From the NCBI GenBank assembly GCA_021732975.1, contig JAKFWC010000024.1:183634-247633 (forward strand): a stretch of DNA of 64,000 bases, read 5' to 3'. Positions 17,668 to 27,902 of this stretch are shown in pieces (position 1 is the stretch's first letter; each line of letters begins with the position of its first letter). The position numbers and the translations under genes were made by a program. The stretch comes from Planctomycetaceae bacterium (GTDB lineage Bacteria; Planctomycetota; Planctomycetia; Planctomycetales; Planctomycetaceae). A model generated the notes under the pieces. That model ran no database searches. It worked only from the letters and a program-made list of their open reading frames with translations, and was not told where the DNA came from.

Positions 17668-19674
17668 ATGCGCGATTCCTGGCGTTGGTGGCTCGCGATG
17701 AGTCTGGTCGCGATCGTCGGTTGGACGGTCTTCCAAACCGGTACGGTCGTCCCCACGGCAATCCAAGCCGCGGTGGAACCAGACGGTGACGAAGAGGAGT
17801 CGGAAGACAAGTCCAAAGAAAAATATCAGACCGAACTGAAGACGCCGTTGGTGGGAGACTACACCAACTTCGCTGGCTTGGAACCGACGCCGCTGGAAGG
17901 CGTCGGCCTCGTCGTGGGCTTGGCTGGAACCGGTGGCGATCCGGCACCATCGCTGTATCGCACGGCGATGATGGAAGAAATGAAACGCCGTGGCATCAAG
18001 AATCCGAACCTGCTGCTTTCCTCACCGGATACCGCCCTGGTGGTGGTGCGAGCTTATTTGCCGCCGCTGCTGAAAAAAGGGGAAACCCTCGATGTGGAGG
18101 TGATTGCTCCGGAGAGCGCGGAAATCACAAGCCTTGCCGGTGGTTGGCTGCTCGAAACGTATCTGACAGAACAAGCCTTCGTGCCGGGCCGGGGCATGCT
18201 CAAGGGACACAACTACGCCAAAGCCGAAGGACCGGTGCTGGTTGCCGGGATCGGCAGTTCCGACAAGAGCACCGACAAAAACAATGCGGCCCTGTTTCAA
18301 CGCGGCCGGATTCTCGGCGGGGCAACGGTCTTGAAAGAGCGCGAACTCGTGATGCAGCTCCGTCACGAATTCCGCAGCGTCCGTAACTCCGCCCGTATCG
18401 CCGCCGCGATCGGACAGCGGTTCCACGACTTCGACGAGCACGGCATCAAGAAGCCGATGGCCGAAGCGAAGACCGATCAAAAGCTGATCCTCGATGTCCA
18501 TCCGCGCTACAAAGACAATTACCCACGGTATCTGCAAGTGATTCGCAGCATTGCCTTCCGGGAAACGCCGGTGGCTCAGCGCGTGCGGATGCAGAAGCTG
18601 CACGATGAACTATTGACCCCCGAAACCAGCGACCGGGCCGCGTTGCAATTGGAAGCGATCGGCAAGGATGCGATCCCCTTGCTCAAAGTCGGTTTGAAGT
18701 CGTCGCTGCTGGAAGTCCGCTTTCACTCGGCAATCGCTTTGGCCTATATGGAAGACGCCGCGGGATTAAAAACCCTGCAGGAAGCTGCACGGGATGAACG
18801 CGCCTTCCGCGTCTTTGCGCTCGCCGGGATGTCGACCGTGGATGAAGCGGAATCGCACCTGTTGCTGCGGGAACTGATGAACGAGAACAGTGCCGAAACG
18901 CGCTACGGTGCGTTTCGATCTTTGTGGACACTCGACAAGAAAGACCCGTTCATTCACGGCGAGCGCATGAGCCGCCCGGAATCGGACAAGACCGAACTGA
19001 CCAAGCACGAAAAACGCGCTACCTGGATGTTACACGTGCTGCACACCGAGGGCGAACCGATGGTGCATACCACCTTCCGTACGCGGCCGGAAATTGTGCT
19101 GTTCGGGGCCGATCAGAAACTGGTCACCCCGCTGGTGTTGTCGGCCGGTCGGAATGTGATGATCACAGCAAAAGCGGGGGACAACTCCGTGTCCGTGGTT
19201 CGTTTCCAGCCGAACAAGCAGGACGAACGCCGGGAAGTCTCGCTCAAGGTGGCCGATGTCATTCGCGCGTGCGATGAACTCGGCACCACGTATCCCGATA
19301 TCGTGTCGATGCTGATGCAGGCGTGGGATCAGAAGAATCTGGAAGGCCGCCTGGAAAGCGATGCCCTGCCGCAATCGGGCCGCATCTATGCCCGTCCTGC
19401 GCAGAATTCCAAGCCCGGCACGAAGACGAAAATCGGCCGCGAACACCTGTCACCGAACATCTATCCTCGCGCCGAAGAAGAATCGCAGTTCAAAGGCAGC
19501 GACGGCATGCAGGCCAAGGCGGTTGACAGCCCCACCGACGGCATGGCCAATATCACCGAACAGGGGGAATCCAAAGATCCGTCGGACTCAGCCAAAAACA
19601 AACCGAAATCCAAAGACGACAAAGACGAGAAGACGACCCCGTTCTGGAATTTCTGGAGCCGCTCGAAAAAGTAG
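17668..19674 (+). CDS. FlgI-like domain protein with HEAT-like repeats
   Basis: A 668-aa exported protein (N-terminal hydrophobic segment, residues 5-25). Residues about 60-290 resemble the flagellar P-ring protein FlgI: EGVGLVVGLAGTGGD, VVVRAYLPP with KKGETLDVEV, then SLAGGWLLETYL. Residues about 330-450 look like HEAT-type helical repeats (AALQLEAIGKDAIPLL, HSAIALAYMED, YGAFRSLWTLD). The C-terminus (about 600-668) is charged and low complexity. FlgI itself is about 370 aa and lacks helical repeats. No flagellar gene is in the window, so a P-ring role is unlikely; an envelope scaffold is an inference. smc follows after a hairpin repeat. Confidence 0.8.
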   Translation: MRDSWRWWLAMSLVAIVGWTVFQTGTVVPTAIQAAVEPDGDEEESEDKSKEKYQTELKTPLVGDYTNFAGLEPTPLEGVGLVVGLAGTGGDPAPSLYRTAMMEEMKRRGIKNPNLLLSSPDTALVVVRAYLPPLLKKGETLDVEVIAPESAEITSLAGGWLLETYLTEQAFVPGRGMLKGHNYAKAEGPVLVAGIGSSDKSTDKNNAALFQRGRILGGATVLKERELVMQLRHEFRSVRNSARIAAAIGQRFHDFDEHGIKKPMAEAKTDQKLILDVHPRYKDNYPRYLQVIRSIAFRETPVAQRVRMQKLHDELLTPETSDRAALQLEAIGKDAIPLLKVGLKSSLLEVRFHSAIALAYMEDAAGLKTLQEAARDERAFRVFALAGMSTVDEAESHLLLRELMNENSAETRYGAFRSLWTLDKKDPFIHGERMSRPESDKTELTKHEKRATWMLHVLHTEGEPMVHTTFRTRPEIVLFGADQKLVTPLVLSAGRNVMITAKAGDNSVSVVRFQPNKQDERREVSLKVADVIRACDELGTTYPDIVSMLMQAWDQKNLEGRLESDALPQSGRIYARPAQNSKPGTKTKIGREHLSPNIYPRAEEESQFKGSDGMQAKAVDSPTDGMANITEQGESKDPSDSAKNKPKSKDDKDEKTTPFWNFWSRSKK

Positions 19675-19680
19675 TTCCCA

Positions 19681-19713
19681 GAAGCCCACGGTTTCTGAAC
19701 CGTGGGTCTCTTC
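19681..19713. repeat. 33-bp hairpin repeat, copy 2 (inverted)
   Basis: This is the exact reverse complement of 7798-7830. Its stem is CCCACGGTT (19685-19693) with AACCGTGGG (19698-19706). It lies 6 bp after the FlgI-like stop codon and 27 bp before the smc start. Confidence 0.85.
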
Positions 19714-19740
19714 GATTGTGTCGCAGGTTGAGGTCCGGCA

Positions 19741-22700
19741 ATGCTCAAGTCGTTGGAATTGTACGGCTTTAAGAGCTTTGCCGACCGCACGCATTTCGAC
19801 TTCGCGGCGGGCATCACCGGCGTCGTCGGCCCCAACGGCAGCGGCAAAAGCAACGTTGTTGATGCCCTGAAATGGATTCTCGGCGACCAGTCGGCGAAGA
19901 GCCTCCGCGGCGCCGAGATGACCGATGTGATCTTCAACGGCTCCGCGTCGCGCAAGCCCACAAACTACACCGAAGCCTTTCTGACGATCGACAATAGCCG
20001 CGGCATTCTCGCTATCGATGCCGCCGAGATCACCATCGGCCGCCGTCTGTATCGTAGCGGCGATGCCGAGTATCTCATCAACCGCGCTCCAGCCCGGTTG
20101 AAGGACATTCGCGATCTGCTGCTCGGAACCGGTGCTGGCAATGCCGCGTACTGCATCATCGAGCAGGGCCGCGTCGATCAGATTCTGCAGGCCAATCCCA
20201 CGAACCGTCGGCTCGTGTTTGAAGAAGCCGCCGGAGTCAGCCGCTTCAAGTCCCGTCGCGTGGAAGCCCAACGCAAACTCGACCGTGTCGCCCAGAACCT
20301 GCAACGGCTCTCGGACATCGTCGATGAAGTCGAAGCCCAACTGAACTCGGTCCGCGGACAAGCGGCGAAAGCGATCAAGTACCGTGAAGTCAGCGAGGAG
20401 TTGAAAGCGTGGTGGCTGGGTCTCGCCGCGGACGATTACCGCGCCGTGACCGCCGAATTGGAATCCATCGGTGCGCGATTGGCGGAATCGTCCGCACGGT
20501 TGGAAGAACTCGCCAGCGAACAGCGGACGAGCGACGGTGCCGAAGCCGAATTCGAGCGCGATCTTGCCGTTGTGGAAGACCGCCTGCGGGAAGCCGAGCG
20601 CCGGGCATCGCAAAACCGCGAACAGATCGCCAGTCAGGAAGCCAGCCTGAAGTTCCAAACCGCGCGGCTGAGCGAAATGGAGACCGAACTCACCCGGATG
20701 CGGCCGCAACAGATCGAATTGCTCCGTCGTGTTTCCGATGCAGAATCCGAACTCGCTTCGCAACAGAAAACGCTCAGTGATATCGAGGCGGAATCCGTCC
20801 GCCTGCATGACCGGTTACGTTCCCAAGATAAACAATTACAAGCGTCGGCAGCCAAATGGGAGCAATCCCGCACGGCATTGGAACATTCCCGACGGCAACA
20901 ACAGGAGGCCGCCAAACGACTCGCCTCGGCCGAGCAGGCCGTCGCCGCGACCGATGTCCAGCAAACCGCCATCGAAGATTCACTGAACCGATTACTCGGC
21001 CGTTGGGAAGAACTCCAGCGCGAACAGGATGAAGCCGAGCAACGCCGCAACGCGCTGCGTCAGGAATATGAACGCTGGCAGCAGGAGTTCGACACCGCCC
21101 AAGCCGCGCAACGTCTCGGCATCACTCGCGTGCAAGAGTTTTCGGCGCAGGTGCAGATGAAGCGCGATCAACTCGGCGAACTCCGCGAAGCCCGCAGCGC
21201 CGCCATTGCCCGCCGCGGGATTCTCGAAGACCTCGAATTGCGTCAGGAAGGCCTTGGCCTCGGCGTGAAGGAACTCCTGCATCGGGCCCGGCACTCCGAC
21301 ACTTCGCCGTGGAACACGATCGTCGGCAGCGTCTCCGAATTGCTGGATGTCGACCTCGAACATGCCGGGTTGCTGGAAGTCGCGCTGGGAACTCGCGCGC
21401 AATTGCTCGTGCTGCGCGAATATCAACCACTGCTCGATTACCTCGCCGAAGGACATGCGACACTCACCGGCCGCGTTGGTTTCGTCGCCGTCCCCGACCG
21501 TGCCGCATCACAACCCTGGCCCGACTTCCGCCCACAAGGTCGTCTCGTCCATTTACACGTCGCACAACCACCGCCGTTAGATCTGATGGGACATCCCGGC
21601 GTCGTTTCGCGGGCCGATCATCTGGTCACGTCCGAACACGGCATCCACGGTCTCGCGGAGACCTTGCTCACCGATACGTGGATCGTCGAAACGCTCGATG
21701 TGGCTGTGCAATTGGCAGCAACGTTCGGTCGCGGTGCGCGGTTCGTCACTCGACAGGGTGAACTGCTCGACGAAACGGGATCACTGCAACTCGGCACCGT
21801 GCGCAGCGAGACTTCGCTCTTGTCGCGCAAGAGTGAATTGCGACGCATTCGCAACGATCTCGCGCGCCAGGAGCGAGAACTCAGCCTGCGCGACGCCGAA
21901 CTGCAACAGGCTCAAACCGCTCTCGCCGCCGAGGAAGCTGCCCTCGCTGCTGCCCAAGCCGAAGTGAATCGGCTCAATCAATTGGTGAGCGAAGCCCTCG
22001 CCGTCTGGCGGACCGCCGATCAGTCCGCCGAGCATCTGCGTCGTGAGATGGAAATGATCAGCGGCCAGATGCAAGGAGCGCGGGATGAGGCGGCGCGTCT
22101 GGAGCAAACCCAGCGTGAAACGACCTCCCGTTGGGAAGCTGCTCGCGATGATATGATATTGCGAGACAATGCGCTAACCGATGCCGAACGCGTGTTTTCG
22201 GAAGCGTCACTCGCCAACCAAACGCTTGAGCAACAAAAATCGGCCGAGCAGATCGACCTCGTTAAACAGGCCGAGCGACTCACCACCGCTCGGCTGGCCA
22301 TCGAACGGCTGACGGTCGAACGGACCCAACGGCAATCGCAATCCGAAGAAATGGAACGTCGTGTTCAGGCGGCCGAGCAAAAACGGAGTCAACTCGCGCT
22401 GCAACTCTTGCAGGCCCGCGCGAAGCTAGCCGAAGTCTACGGGGCAGGCGATGGCCTGCAGAACGAAGTCGTTCGCATTCAGGGTGAGAAAGCGGGACTG
22501 CGGCAACGTCGCTCCGCCTTCCTCGATCTCGAAATGCGATTGCGGCGGGAACGCCGCGCGATTCAGGAACAACGCCACGCCGACGAAATCCGCGACCGTG
22601 AGTTGCGTCACAATCTGGGAACGCTCGCCGAACGCATTCAAGAGGAATATCAAGTCTCCCTCGAAGAAGTCGCCGCCGGAGAATCGTCCGCGTGGAAGCT

Positions 22701-23499
22701 CTTTCAGGACGAACGCAGCCGGGGCGCGAAGCCCCCCGAGCGTGATGACGATGATACCCCGACCCCGGCACTTTCCCCCGATGAAGGCGCGAGCTTCATC
22801 GAAGTGCGGGCCGAACTCGAAGCCCGCGTCGGTCGCTTGCGTCGCAAACTGAAACTGCTTGGCCACATCAACACCGACAGTCTGAAGGACCTGGAAACCC
22901 TCGAGAAACGTTTCGAGCTACTCAGCGGACAATTGCAGGATCTCGTCGAAGCCAAGTCGACGCTCGAAGACATTATCCGTCGCATCAATCTCGAAAGCCG
23001 TCGGCTCTTCGCGGACACCTTCCAAACCGTCCGCACGCACTTTCAACACCTCTTCCGCAAAGTGTTCGGTGGCGGCGAGGGAGACATCGTGCTCGAAGAC
23101 CCCAACGATATCCTCGAATGCGGCATCGAAATCACCGCCCGTCCACCCGGCAAAGATTTACGCAGCTTGTCATTGCTCAGCGGCGGTGAAAAGACGATGA
23201 CCGCCATCGCCCTCATCATGGCGATCTTTCAAGCGAAGCCGAGCCCGTTCTGCATCCTCGACGAAGTCGACGCCGCACTCGATGAGGCGAATGTCGATCG
23301 CTTCGCCGGGGTATTGAAAGAGTTCCAGTCGACAACGCAGTTCATCATGATCACGCATCACAAACGCAGCATGATCGTCGCGGACGTGCTCTATGGCGTG
23401 ACAATGGAAGAATCCGGCGTATCGAAACGAATGTCGGTCCGCTTCGACGACATTGCCGAGAACGGCGAAGTCCGCAAACCCACCAGCGCCGCCGCCTGA
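19741..23499 (+). CDS. smc: Chromosome segregation protein SMC
   Basis: A 1,252-aa SMC ATPase, a little longer than the ~1,190 aa usual in bacteria. The Walker A motif GPNGSGKSN is at residues 30-38, a long coiled coil follows, and a hinge lies around 510-680. A second coiled coil leads to the signature LSGGEK at 1146-1151 and the Walker B region [21 protein letters not shown] dimers with ScpA and ScpB extrude DNA loops and help resolve sister chromosomes in the cytoplasm. No scpA or scpB is nearby. The gene starts 66 bp after the FlgI-like gene, past a hairpin. Confidence 0.97.
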   Translation: MLKSLELYGFKSFADRTHFDFAAGITGVVGPNGSGKSNVVDALKWILGDQSAKSLRGAEMTDVIFNGSASRKPTNYTEAFLTIDNSRGILAIDAAEITIGRRLYRSGDAEYLINRAPARLKDIRDLLLGTGAGNAAYCIIEQGRVDQILQANPTNRRLVFEEAAGVSRFKSRRVEAQRKLDRVAQNLQRLSDIVDEVEAQLNSVRGQAAKAIKYREVSEELKAWWLGLAADDYRAVTAELESIGARLAESSARLEELASEQRTSDGAEAEFERDLAVVEDRLREAERRASQNREQIASQEASLKFQTARLSEMETELTRMRPQQIELLRRVSDAESELASQQKTLSDIEAESVRLHDRLRSQDKQLQASAAKWEQSRTALEHSRRQQQEAAKRLASAEQAVAATDVQQTAIEDSLNRLLGRWEELQREQDEAEQRRNALRQEYERWQQEFDTAQAAQRLGITRVQEFSAQVQMKRDQLGELREARSAAIARRGILEDLELRQEGLGLGVKELLHRARHSDTSPWNTIVGSVSELLDVDLEHAGLLEVALGTRAQLLVLREYQPLLDYLAEGHATLTGRVGFVAVPDRAASQPWPDFRPQGRLVHLHVAQPPPLDLMGHPGVVSRADHLVTSEHGIHGLAETLLTDTWIVETLDVAVQLAATFGRGARFVTRQGELLDETGSLQLGTVRSETSLLSRKSELRRIRNDLARQERELSLRDAELQQAQTALAAEEAALAAAQAEVNRLNQLVSEALAVWRTADQSAEHLRREMEMISGQMQGARDEAARLEQTQRETTSRWEAARDDMILRDNALTDAERVFSEASLANQTLEQQKSAEQIDLVKQAERLTTARLAIERLTVERTQRQSQSEEMERRVQAAEQKRSQLALQLLQARAKLAEVYGAGDGLQNEVVRIQGEKAGLRQRRSAFLDLEMRLRRERRAIQEQRHADEIRDRELRHNLGTLAERIQEEYQVSLEEVAAGESSAWKLFQDERSRGAKPPERDDDDTPTPALSPDEGASFIEVRAELEARVGRLRRKLKLLGHINTDSLKDLETLEKRFELLSGQLQDLVEAKSTLEDIIRRINLESRRLFADTFQTVRTHFQHLFRKVFGGGEGDIVLEDPNDILECGIEITARPPGKDLRSLSLLSGGEKTMTAIALIMAIFQAKPSPFCILDEVDAALDEANVDRFAGVLKEFQSTTQFIMITHHKRSMIVADVLYGVTMEESGVSKRMSVRFDDIAENGEVRKPTSAAA

Positions 23500-23818
23500 C
23501 GCACCTCATTCCGTCCCATCATCCTCCACTCCGCTGTGCGGTTTCGCGTCCCGCGTTGATCCCACCGCGTGTCATCCATCCAGACGACGTTGGCCGAAAG
23601 CACGCGAGCCAAGAAAATTCCCCGCTCCGTTGTGCGTTTGTTCCGGCGCATTAGAATCTGCTGATGGGTCGGTTCCGCGGATGTCCTGTCTGCCGCGCGT
23701 GCCTTGAATCGATCTTCTGGTTACCGGAAGGCATTCGTATTTTCGGGACCATCGATCGACAACGCCTCGACTCACACGAACCGGACGCGAACTCTGGCTG
23801 CGAAGGAGAGCTGCACCG
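23500..23818. other. Intergenic region with a CGCTTGCGGTTTCGC-type repeat fragment
   Basis: This 319-bp gap lies between smc and the xanthine-dehydrogenase-type operon. Positions 23532-23571 match a sequence seen near 49290, 49890 and 60100. No gene or clear promoter is seen. The short frames here have no ribosome site or family resemblance. Confidence 0.5.
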
Positions 23819-24460
23819 ATGTCTCACGACGTACCGACCCGCACGGGTCCGGATCAACACTCACCCGGTTTTCACCGCCGCGATTTTCTGAAAGGCTCCG
23901 GGGCGGCCGTCGCCGCGACGGCCATGGCCACAGCGGGAGATGACGCACGGGCCCAGGTTGCTCCCAAGAAAATCTCCACGTCCGCCCCGCAAAAGATCAA
24001 GCTGAATGTCAACGGCCAGGAGCGGGAACTCACGGTCGAACCACGCGTCACGTTGATGGATGCGTTGCGGAACGACTTGAATCTCACCGCCTGTAAAGAT
24101 GTATGCGACCGCGCCGTCTGCGGCGCGTGCACCGTGCATATTGACGGGAAGCCCGTTCTTGCATGCACCCGGTTAGCGATTGAATTCACCGGACAGAAGA
24201 TCGTCACCGCGGAAGCGTTGATGACGCCGACGAAGACCGATGCCGTGATCGATGCGTTCGTCAAGCACGACGGCATGCAGTGCGGCTTCTGCACGCCCGG
24301 CTTCGTGATGGCCGTTCGCGGGTTCTGCAACTCGCATCCCAATGCGACAGTGGACGACTGCCGTAAAGGACTCGGCGGAAACATCTGCCGCTGCGGCACC
24401 TATGACAGCGTGCTGAAGGCGGCGTATGAAGTCGCGCAGACCAAGAAGGGAGGGGCGTGA
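23819..24460 (+). CDS. Tat-exported 2Fe-2S subunit of a xanthine-dehydrogenase-family enzyme
   Basis: A 213-aa iron-sulphur subunit. A Tat signal (HRRDFLKGSGAAVAATAMA, residues 19-37) marks it for export in folded form. The plant-ferredoxin-type 2Fe-2S site is Cys96, Cys101, Cys104 and Cys116; the second cluster is Cys155, Cys158, Cys190 and Cys192 (CGFC and CRCG). It passes electrons between the molybdenum and FAD subunits encoded by the next two genes. The order small-large-medium and the 2-base spacing to the next start indicate one operon. Since only this subunit has a signal, the others probably travel with it. Confidence 0.92.
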   Translation: MSHDVPTRTGPDQHSPGFHRRDFLKGSGAAVAATAMATAGDDARAQVAPKKISTSAPQKIKLNVNGQERELTVEPRVTLMDALRNDLNLTACKDVCDRAVCGACTVHIDGKPVLACTRLAIEFTGQKIVTAEALMTPTKTDAVIDAFVKHDGMQCGFCTPGFVMAVRGFCNSHPNATVDDCRKGLGGNICRCGTYDSVLKAAYEVAQTKKGGA

Positions 24461-24462
24461 CC

Positions 24463-26604
24463 ATGGCCGAACGAAAATTCTCCTGGCCGAAACAGAGCGA
24501 ACGCCAGATCCTGGGGACCGATGTCCCGCGCGTGTACGACGGCGCCGCAAAAGCCAGCGGGCAAGCGAAGTACAGCAACGATATCAACACGCAGGGGACA
24601 TTGTTCGCGAAGTTGCTGACGTGTCCGCACGCGCACGCCAAGGTGGCGAAGCTGAACGTCGAGAAGGCCAAAGCCGTTCCCGGCGTGAAAGTGGTCCACG
24701 TCTTTCGCGATGTCGGCACTGAGATGCGGTGGGAAGGCGAGCTGATTGTCGCCGTCGCCGCGGATCGCCCGGAACTCGCTGAAGATGGACTGCGGGCCAT
24801 CGAGATCACCTACGAGGTGCTCGATCATCTCGTCGACGAGCGCGATCTTGAAGCCGCCAAAGCGAAGATGTTGACGAAGTCGCTCGGCAACCAGAACACA
24901 GGGGATGTCGACAAAGCCCTTGCGGAAGCCAAGGCGGTTCACAAGGGATTTTACGGCGTTCCCACCATCACGCACATGTGTCTGGAACCGCACGGTTCGC
25001 ACTGTGAATGGGAGACGCTCGACAAGCTGAAGGTGCAACTCTCGACGCAGAACGTCTCCGGGACCGCGGGGCAGTTTGCCGGGCCGTTGGGGATTGAAGA
25101 AGCCAACGTCACAATCCTGTGCGATTACGTCGGCGGCGGCTTCGGGTCGAAGTTCGCGGCCGATGAATGGGGCGTCGCCTGCGCCAAGATGGCGAAGGAA
25201 GCCGGCAAGCCCGTACGGCTGATGCTCGATCGTCCCACCGAAATGAAAGTCGCCGGGACGCGACCGTCGGCCTTTGCGGATGTCACCATCGGATGTGACG
25301 CCGAGGGGAACATCACCGCGTGGGACAGCCATCACTGGGGGACCAGCGGCACGAATGGTTCGACGGTGGCCCTCACGGTCACGCCGTATGTGTTTGATCC
25401 GCCGAATCGTCGCCGGACCGCGACCGGACTCGTGTGCAACACCGGACCGAATCGCGCCTGGCGGGCTCCGAACCACCCGCAAGCGTGTGCCTACACCGAC
25501 ACGGCGATGGACGACCTGGCCGCGAAGATGGGGATGGACAGCCTCGAGTTCTTCAAGAAGAACCTCGGGTTGACCAAGCTCGCTCACATCTATGCGCCGG
25601 AGTTGGACATCGCCGCGAAGTTGATGGACTGGAAGACGAAGTGGCATCCGCACGGCAAAGGACCGGGCGGTGCAGTCAAGCGCGGCGTCGGCCTCGCGCT
25701 GCACACCTGGGGTGGCAAAGCTCATGCAGCGAATTGCCAACTGAAGGTCCATCCGGACGGAACCTGCGAAGCGTTTCTCGGTTCGCAGGACATCGGCACC
25801 GGCACGCGGACCTGTATCGCCGTGGTGATCGCTGAAACCTTCGGCATCCCCATGTCGAGTATCAAGGTTCATATCGGATCGAACAAGTATCCGAAAGCGG
25901 GACCATCGGGCGGCAGCACCACGATTGGCGGCGTTTCCGGTCCGGTTCGCCGGGCGTCGCAAACCGCGCTGTGGAAGATCTACGATCTCGTCGCCGCGAA
26001 GTACAACGTCTCCGCGGATGGGTTGACGGTGAAGGAGGCCCAGGTCTGGTCTGACGGCAAAGCGATTTGCACGTGGAAGCAGGCCGCGGGACTCATCGGT
26101 CCGATGGCACTCGAAGTCGTCGGTGAAGGTCCGAAAGATGACGGCCTCACCAGTGATCAGGTCGGGGGCGTGCAGATGGCGGAAGTCGCCGTCGACACGG
26201 AAACCGGCATCGTCCGCATGGTGAAAATGGTGGCGGTCCAGGACATCGGCCTCGTGGTGGATCGTCTCACGGCCCGCAGCCAAGTCGCCGGGGCCCTCAT
26301 CATGGGGATTGCATCGGCCCTCTCCGAAGAACGCATCATGGACAACCGGACCGGCCGGTTCATCAACGCCGATCTGGCCAACTACAAGCTGCCGCGGATC
26401 GGTGACATCGGCGAGTTCGTCATCGAGTTCTACGAGCCGGAAAGCGAGTACCAGCGCGGCGTCATCGGCCTGGGCGAACCCCCGGCGATTGCTCCGATGG
26501 CCGCGATCTCCAACGCCGTCGCCAATGCCATTGGCGTCCGTGTCCCCGTCCTCCCCCTCACGCCGCAACGGGTGCTGGAAGCCCTGAAAGGAGCGAAGGC
26601 ATGA
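24463..26604 (+). CDS. Molybdopterin-binding subunit of a xanthine-dehydrogenase-family enzyme
   Basis: A 713-aa molybdenum hydroxylase large subunit. ATG 24463 has GGGAGGGG upstream and is preferred to the GTG at 24457. Motifs include VGGGFGSKF (cofactor binding), the RAWRAPNHPQ segment, GSQDIGTGTRT, and the C-terminal GLGEPPAIAPMAAISNA, whose Glu is the usual catalytic base. There is no signal peptide, so export with the Tat-bearing iron-sulphur subunit is inferred. The family hydroxylates purines, aldehydes or aromatic ring compounds, and oxidises CO when a special loop is present; the substrate here is not evident. It overlaps the next gene by 4 bp. Confidence 0.92.
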   Translation: MAERKFSWPKQSERQILGTDVPRVYDGAAKASGQAKYSNDINTQGTLFAKLLTCPHAHAKVAKLNVEKAKAVPGVKVVHVFRDVGTEMRWEGELIVAVAADRPELAEDGLRAIEITYEVLDHLVDERDLEAAKAKMLTKSLGNQNTGDVDKALAEAKAVHKGFYGVPTITHMCLEPHGSHCEWETLDKLKVQLSTQNVSGTAGQFAGPLGIEEANVTILCDYVGGGFGSKFAADEWGVACAKMAKEAGKPVRLMLDRPTEMKVAGTRPSAFADVTIGCDAEGNITAWDSHHWGTSGTNGSTVALTVTPYVFDPPNRRRTATGLVCNTGPNRAWRAPNHPQACAYTDTAMDDLAAKMGMDSLEFFKKNLGLTKLAHIYAPELDIAAKLMDWKTKWHPHGKGPGGAVKRGVGLALHTWGGKAHAANCQLKVHPDGTCEAFLGSQDIGTGTRTCIAVVIAETFGIPMSSIKVHIGSNKYPKAGPSGGSTTIGGVSGPVRRASQTALWKIYDLVAAKYNVSADGLTVKEAQVWSDGKAICTWKQAAGLIGPMALEVVGEGPKDDGLTSDQVGGVQMAEVAVDTETGIVRMVKMVAVQDIGLVVDRLTARSQVAGALIMGIASALSEERIMDNRTGRFINADLANYKLPRIGDIGEFVIEFYEPESEYQRGVIGLGEPPAIAPMAAISNAVANAIGVRVPVLPLTPQRVLEALKGAKA

Positions 26605-27599
26605 GACCCTTTGAATACGCCCGGCCGGAGACCGAAGCCGAAGCCATCGAGTTCCTCAACGACCACGGCGGCCAAACGGCCGTGCTCGCCGGCGGGACCG
26701 ATCTGCTCAACCTGTTGAAAGCCGATGTCGTCACCACACAGCGTGTCGTCGACATCAAGCACGTTCCCAGTTTTCACGAAGTCGTTCCTGAACAAGGCGG
26801 CGTGAAGATCGGCGCGCTCGTCACGCTGGAAGAACTGCACGATCATCCGTTGTTGGCGGAGTATCGGTCGCTTCTCGATGTCATCGACGGCGTACGGGCG
26901 ATCCAGATTCAGTCGTCGGGCACGCTCGCCGGCGACTTGTGCCATCACCCGAACTGCTGGTACTACCGCAACGGTTATGGTCTGCTCGCGCTGGAGAAAG
27001 GTGAATCGCTCGTCACCAGCGGCGACAACCGTTATCACGCGGTCTTCGGTAACCAGGGGCCGGCAAAATTCGTGAGTGCTTCCCGATTCGCACCGGGGCT
27101 GATTGCTTGGGGAGCGAAAGTCCGGGTGATCGGACCGCAGCCGACCGAGGCCGAGTGGGTGCCGCTGGAATACTTCTTCATCACGCCGCGGACGAATCAG
27201 CAAGGGACGACGATCCTCAAGCCGGGGCAGATGATTTCGCACGTGTGGTTACCCGACCCCGGCGTCACCCGCAGCGCGACGTATGAAGTGCTGCAACTCG
27301 AAGGGTTGGATTGGCCGCTCGCCGCTGCCGCCGCGTGTTTGCAGATCGAAGGCGGAACGGTGCGACAGGCGCGGCTCGTGATGGGACACGTCGCTCCGGT
27401 GCCATGGATTGCCAGCGATGCCGCAAGGTGGCTGGTAGGGCAATCCGTCAACGAAGAGACCGCGGGAATGGCAGCGGATATGGCCGTTTCCCGGGCCACG
27501 CCGTTGTCGCAGAACGAGTACAAAGTACAACTGGCACGGACCGCCGTGAAGCGGGCGATCCTGAAAGCCGCCGGTCTTCTCACAATGGAAGGAGCTTAA
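26601..27599 (+). CDS. FAD-binding subunit of a xanthine-dehydrogenase-family enzyme
   Basis: A 332-aa medium subunit of the CoxM/FAD_binding_5 type. The FAD motif AGGTDLLNLLK (about residues 30-40) and SSGTLAGDLCHHPNCWYYRN (about 105-124) are characteristic. It overlaps the large-subunit stop codon by four bases (ATGA), showing translational coupling. It takes electrons from the 2Fe-2S subunit to FAD and on to an acceptor. It lacks a signal peptide of its own. A 72-aa gene follows 3 bp downstream. Confidence 0.92.
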   Translation: MRPFEYARPETEAEAIEFLNDHGGQTAVLAGGTDLLNLLKADVVTTQRVVDIKHVPSFHEVVPEQGGVKIGALVTLEELHDHPLLAEYRSLLDVIDGVRAIQIQSSGTLAGDLCHHPNCWYYRNGYGLLALEKGESLVTSGDNRYHAVFGNQGPAKFVSASRFAPGLIAWGAKVRVIGPQPTEAEWVPLEYFFITPRTNQQGTTILKPGQMISHVWLPDPGVTRSATYEVLQLEGLDWPLAAAAACLQIEGGTVRQARLVMGHVAPVPWIASDAARWLVGQSVNEETAGMAADMAVSRATPLSQNEYKVQLARTAVKRAILKAAGLLTMEGA

Positions 27600-27602
27600 C
27601 CC

Positions 27603-27821
27603 ATGGCATCCGACCTGCCCGTCCTGCAACCGACCGCCGAACGTTGCCGCAGTCTGCTGTCGAAGGGCCTCTACATCAACGCCGGTCTGCCGCCGGGGAA
27701 GGAAGCCGTCGGCGATGGCAACTTCTGGTGCGGCAAAACGCAAACAACGTACGGCCCCGATGACCGCCTCTGCGACGGCATGGAATGCCGCGATACGTCG
27801 CGGAGTTGTTACGAAGGATAA
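27603..27821 (+). CDS. Small Cys-containing protein at the end of the xanthine-dehydrogenase operon
   Basis: A 72-aa protein that starts 3 bp after the FAD subunit gene, so it is very probably the fourth gene of the operon. The C-terminal half, GDGNFWCGKTQTTYGPDD followed by CDGMECRDTSRSCYEG, has four cysteines that could bind metal or form disulphides in the periplasm. No signal peptide is visible. I do not recognise a named family. A strong hairpin 30 bp after the stop codon ends the operon. Confidence 0.7.
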   Translation: MASDLPVLQPTAERCRSLLSKGLYINAGLPPGKEAVGDGNFWCGKTQTTYGPDDRLCDGMECRDTSRSCYEG

Positions 27822-27851
27822 TTTTTCCAGAGCCGCGACCGACCCACTTAG

Positions 27852-27875
27852 CCCCCGGTCGTCCACGACCGGGGG
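27852..27875. terminator. Operon-end hairpin terminator
   Basis: A perfect 11-bp stem (CCCCCGGTCGT with ACGACCGGGGG) and two-base loop, followed by TTCTT. It lies 30 bp after the 72-aa gene. The flanking TTAGCCCCCGG sequence links it to the repeat at 62349-62431. Confidence 0.75.
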
Positions 27876-27902
27876 TTCTTGCATTCTCCGAAAGGTTCTG
27901 CC

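Noticed and set aside
19588..20808. A 406-codon minus-strand frame
   Set aside because: It is antisense to the end of the FlgI-like gene and the start of smc, crosses a hairpin repeat and shows no motif.
24400..26568. A 722-codon minus-strand frame
   Set aside because: It is the antisense mirror of the molybdopterin subunit gene, a common effect of GC-rich codon use; the plus-strand protein has clear motifs.
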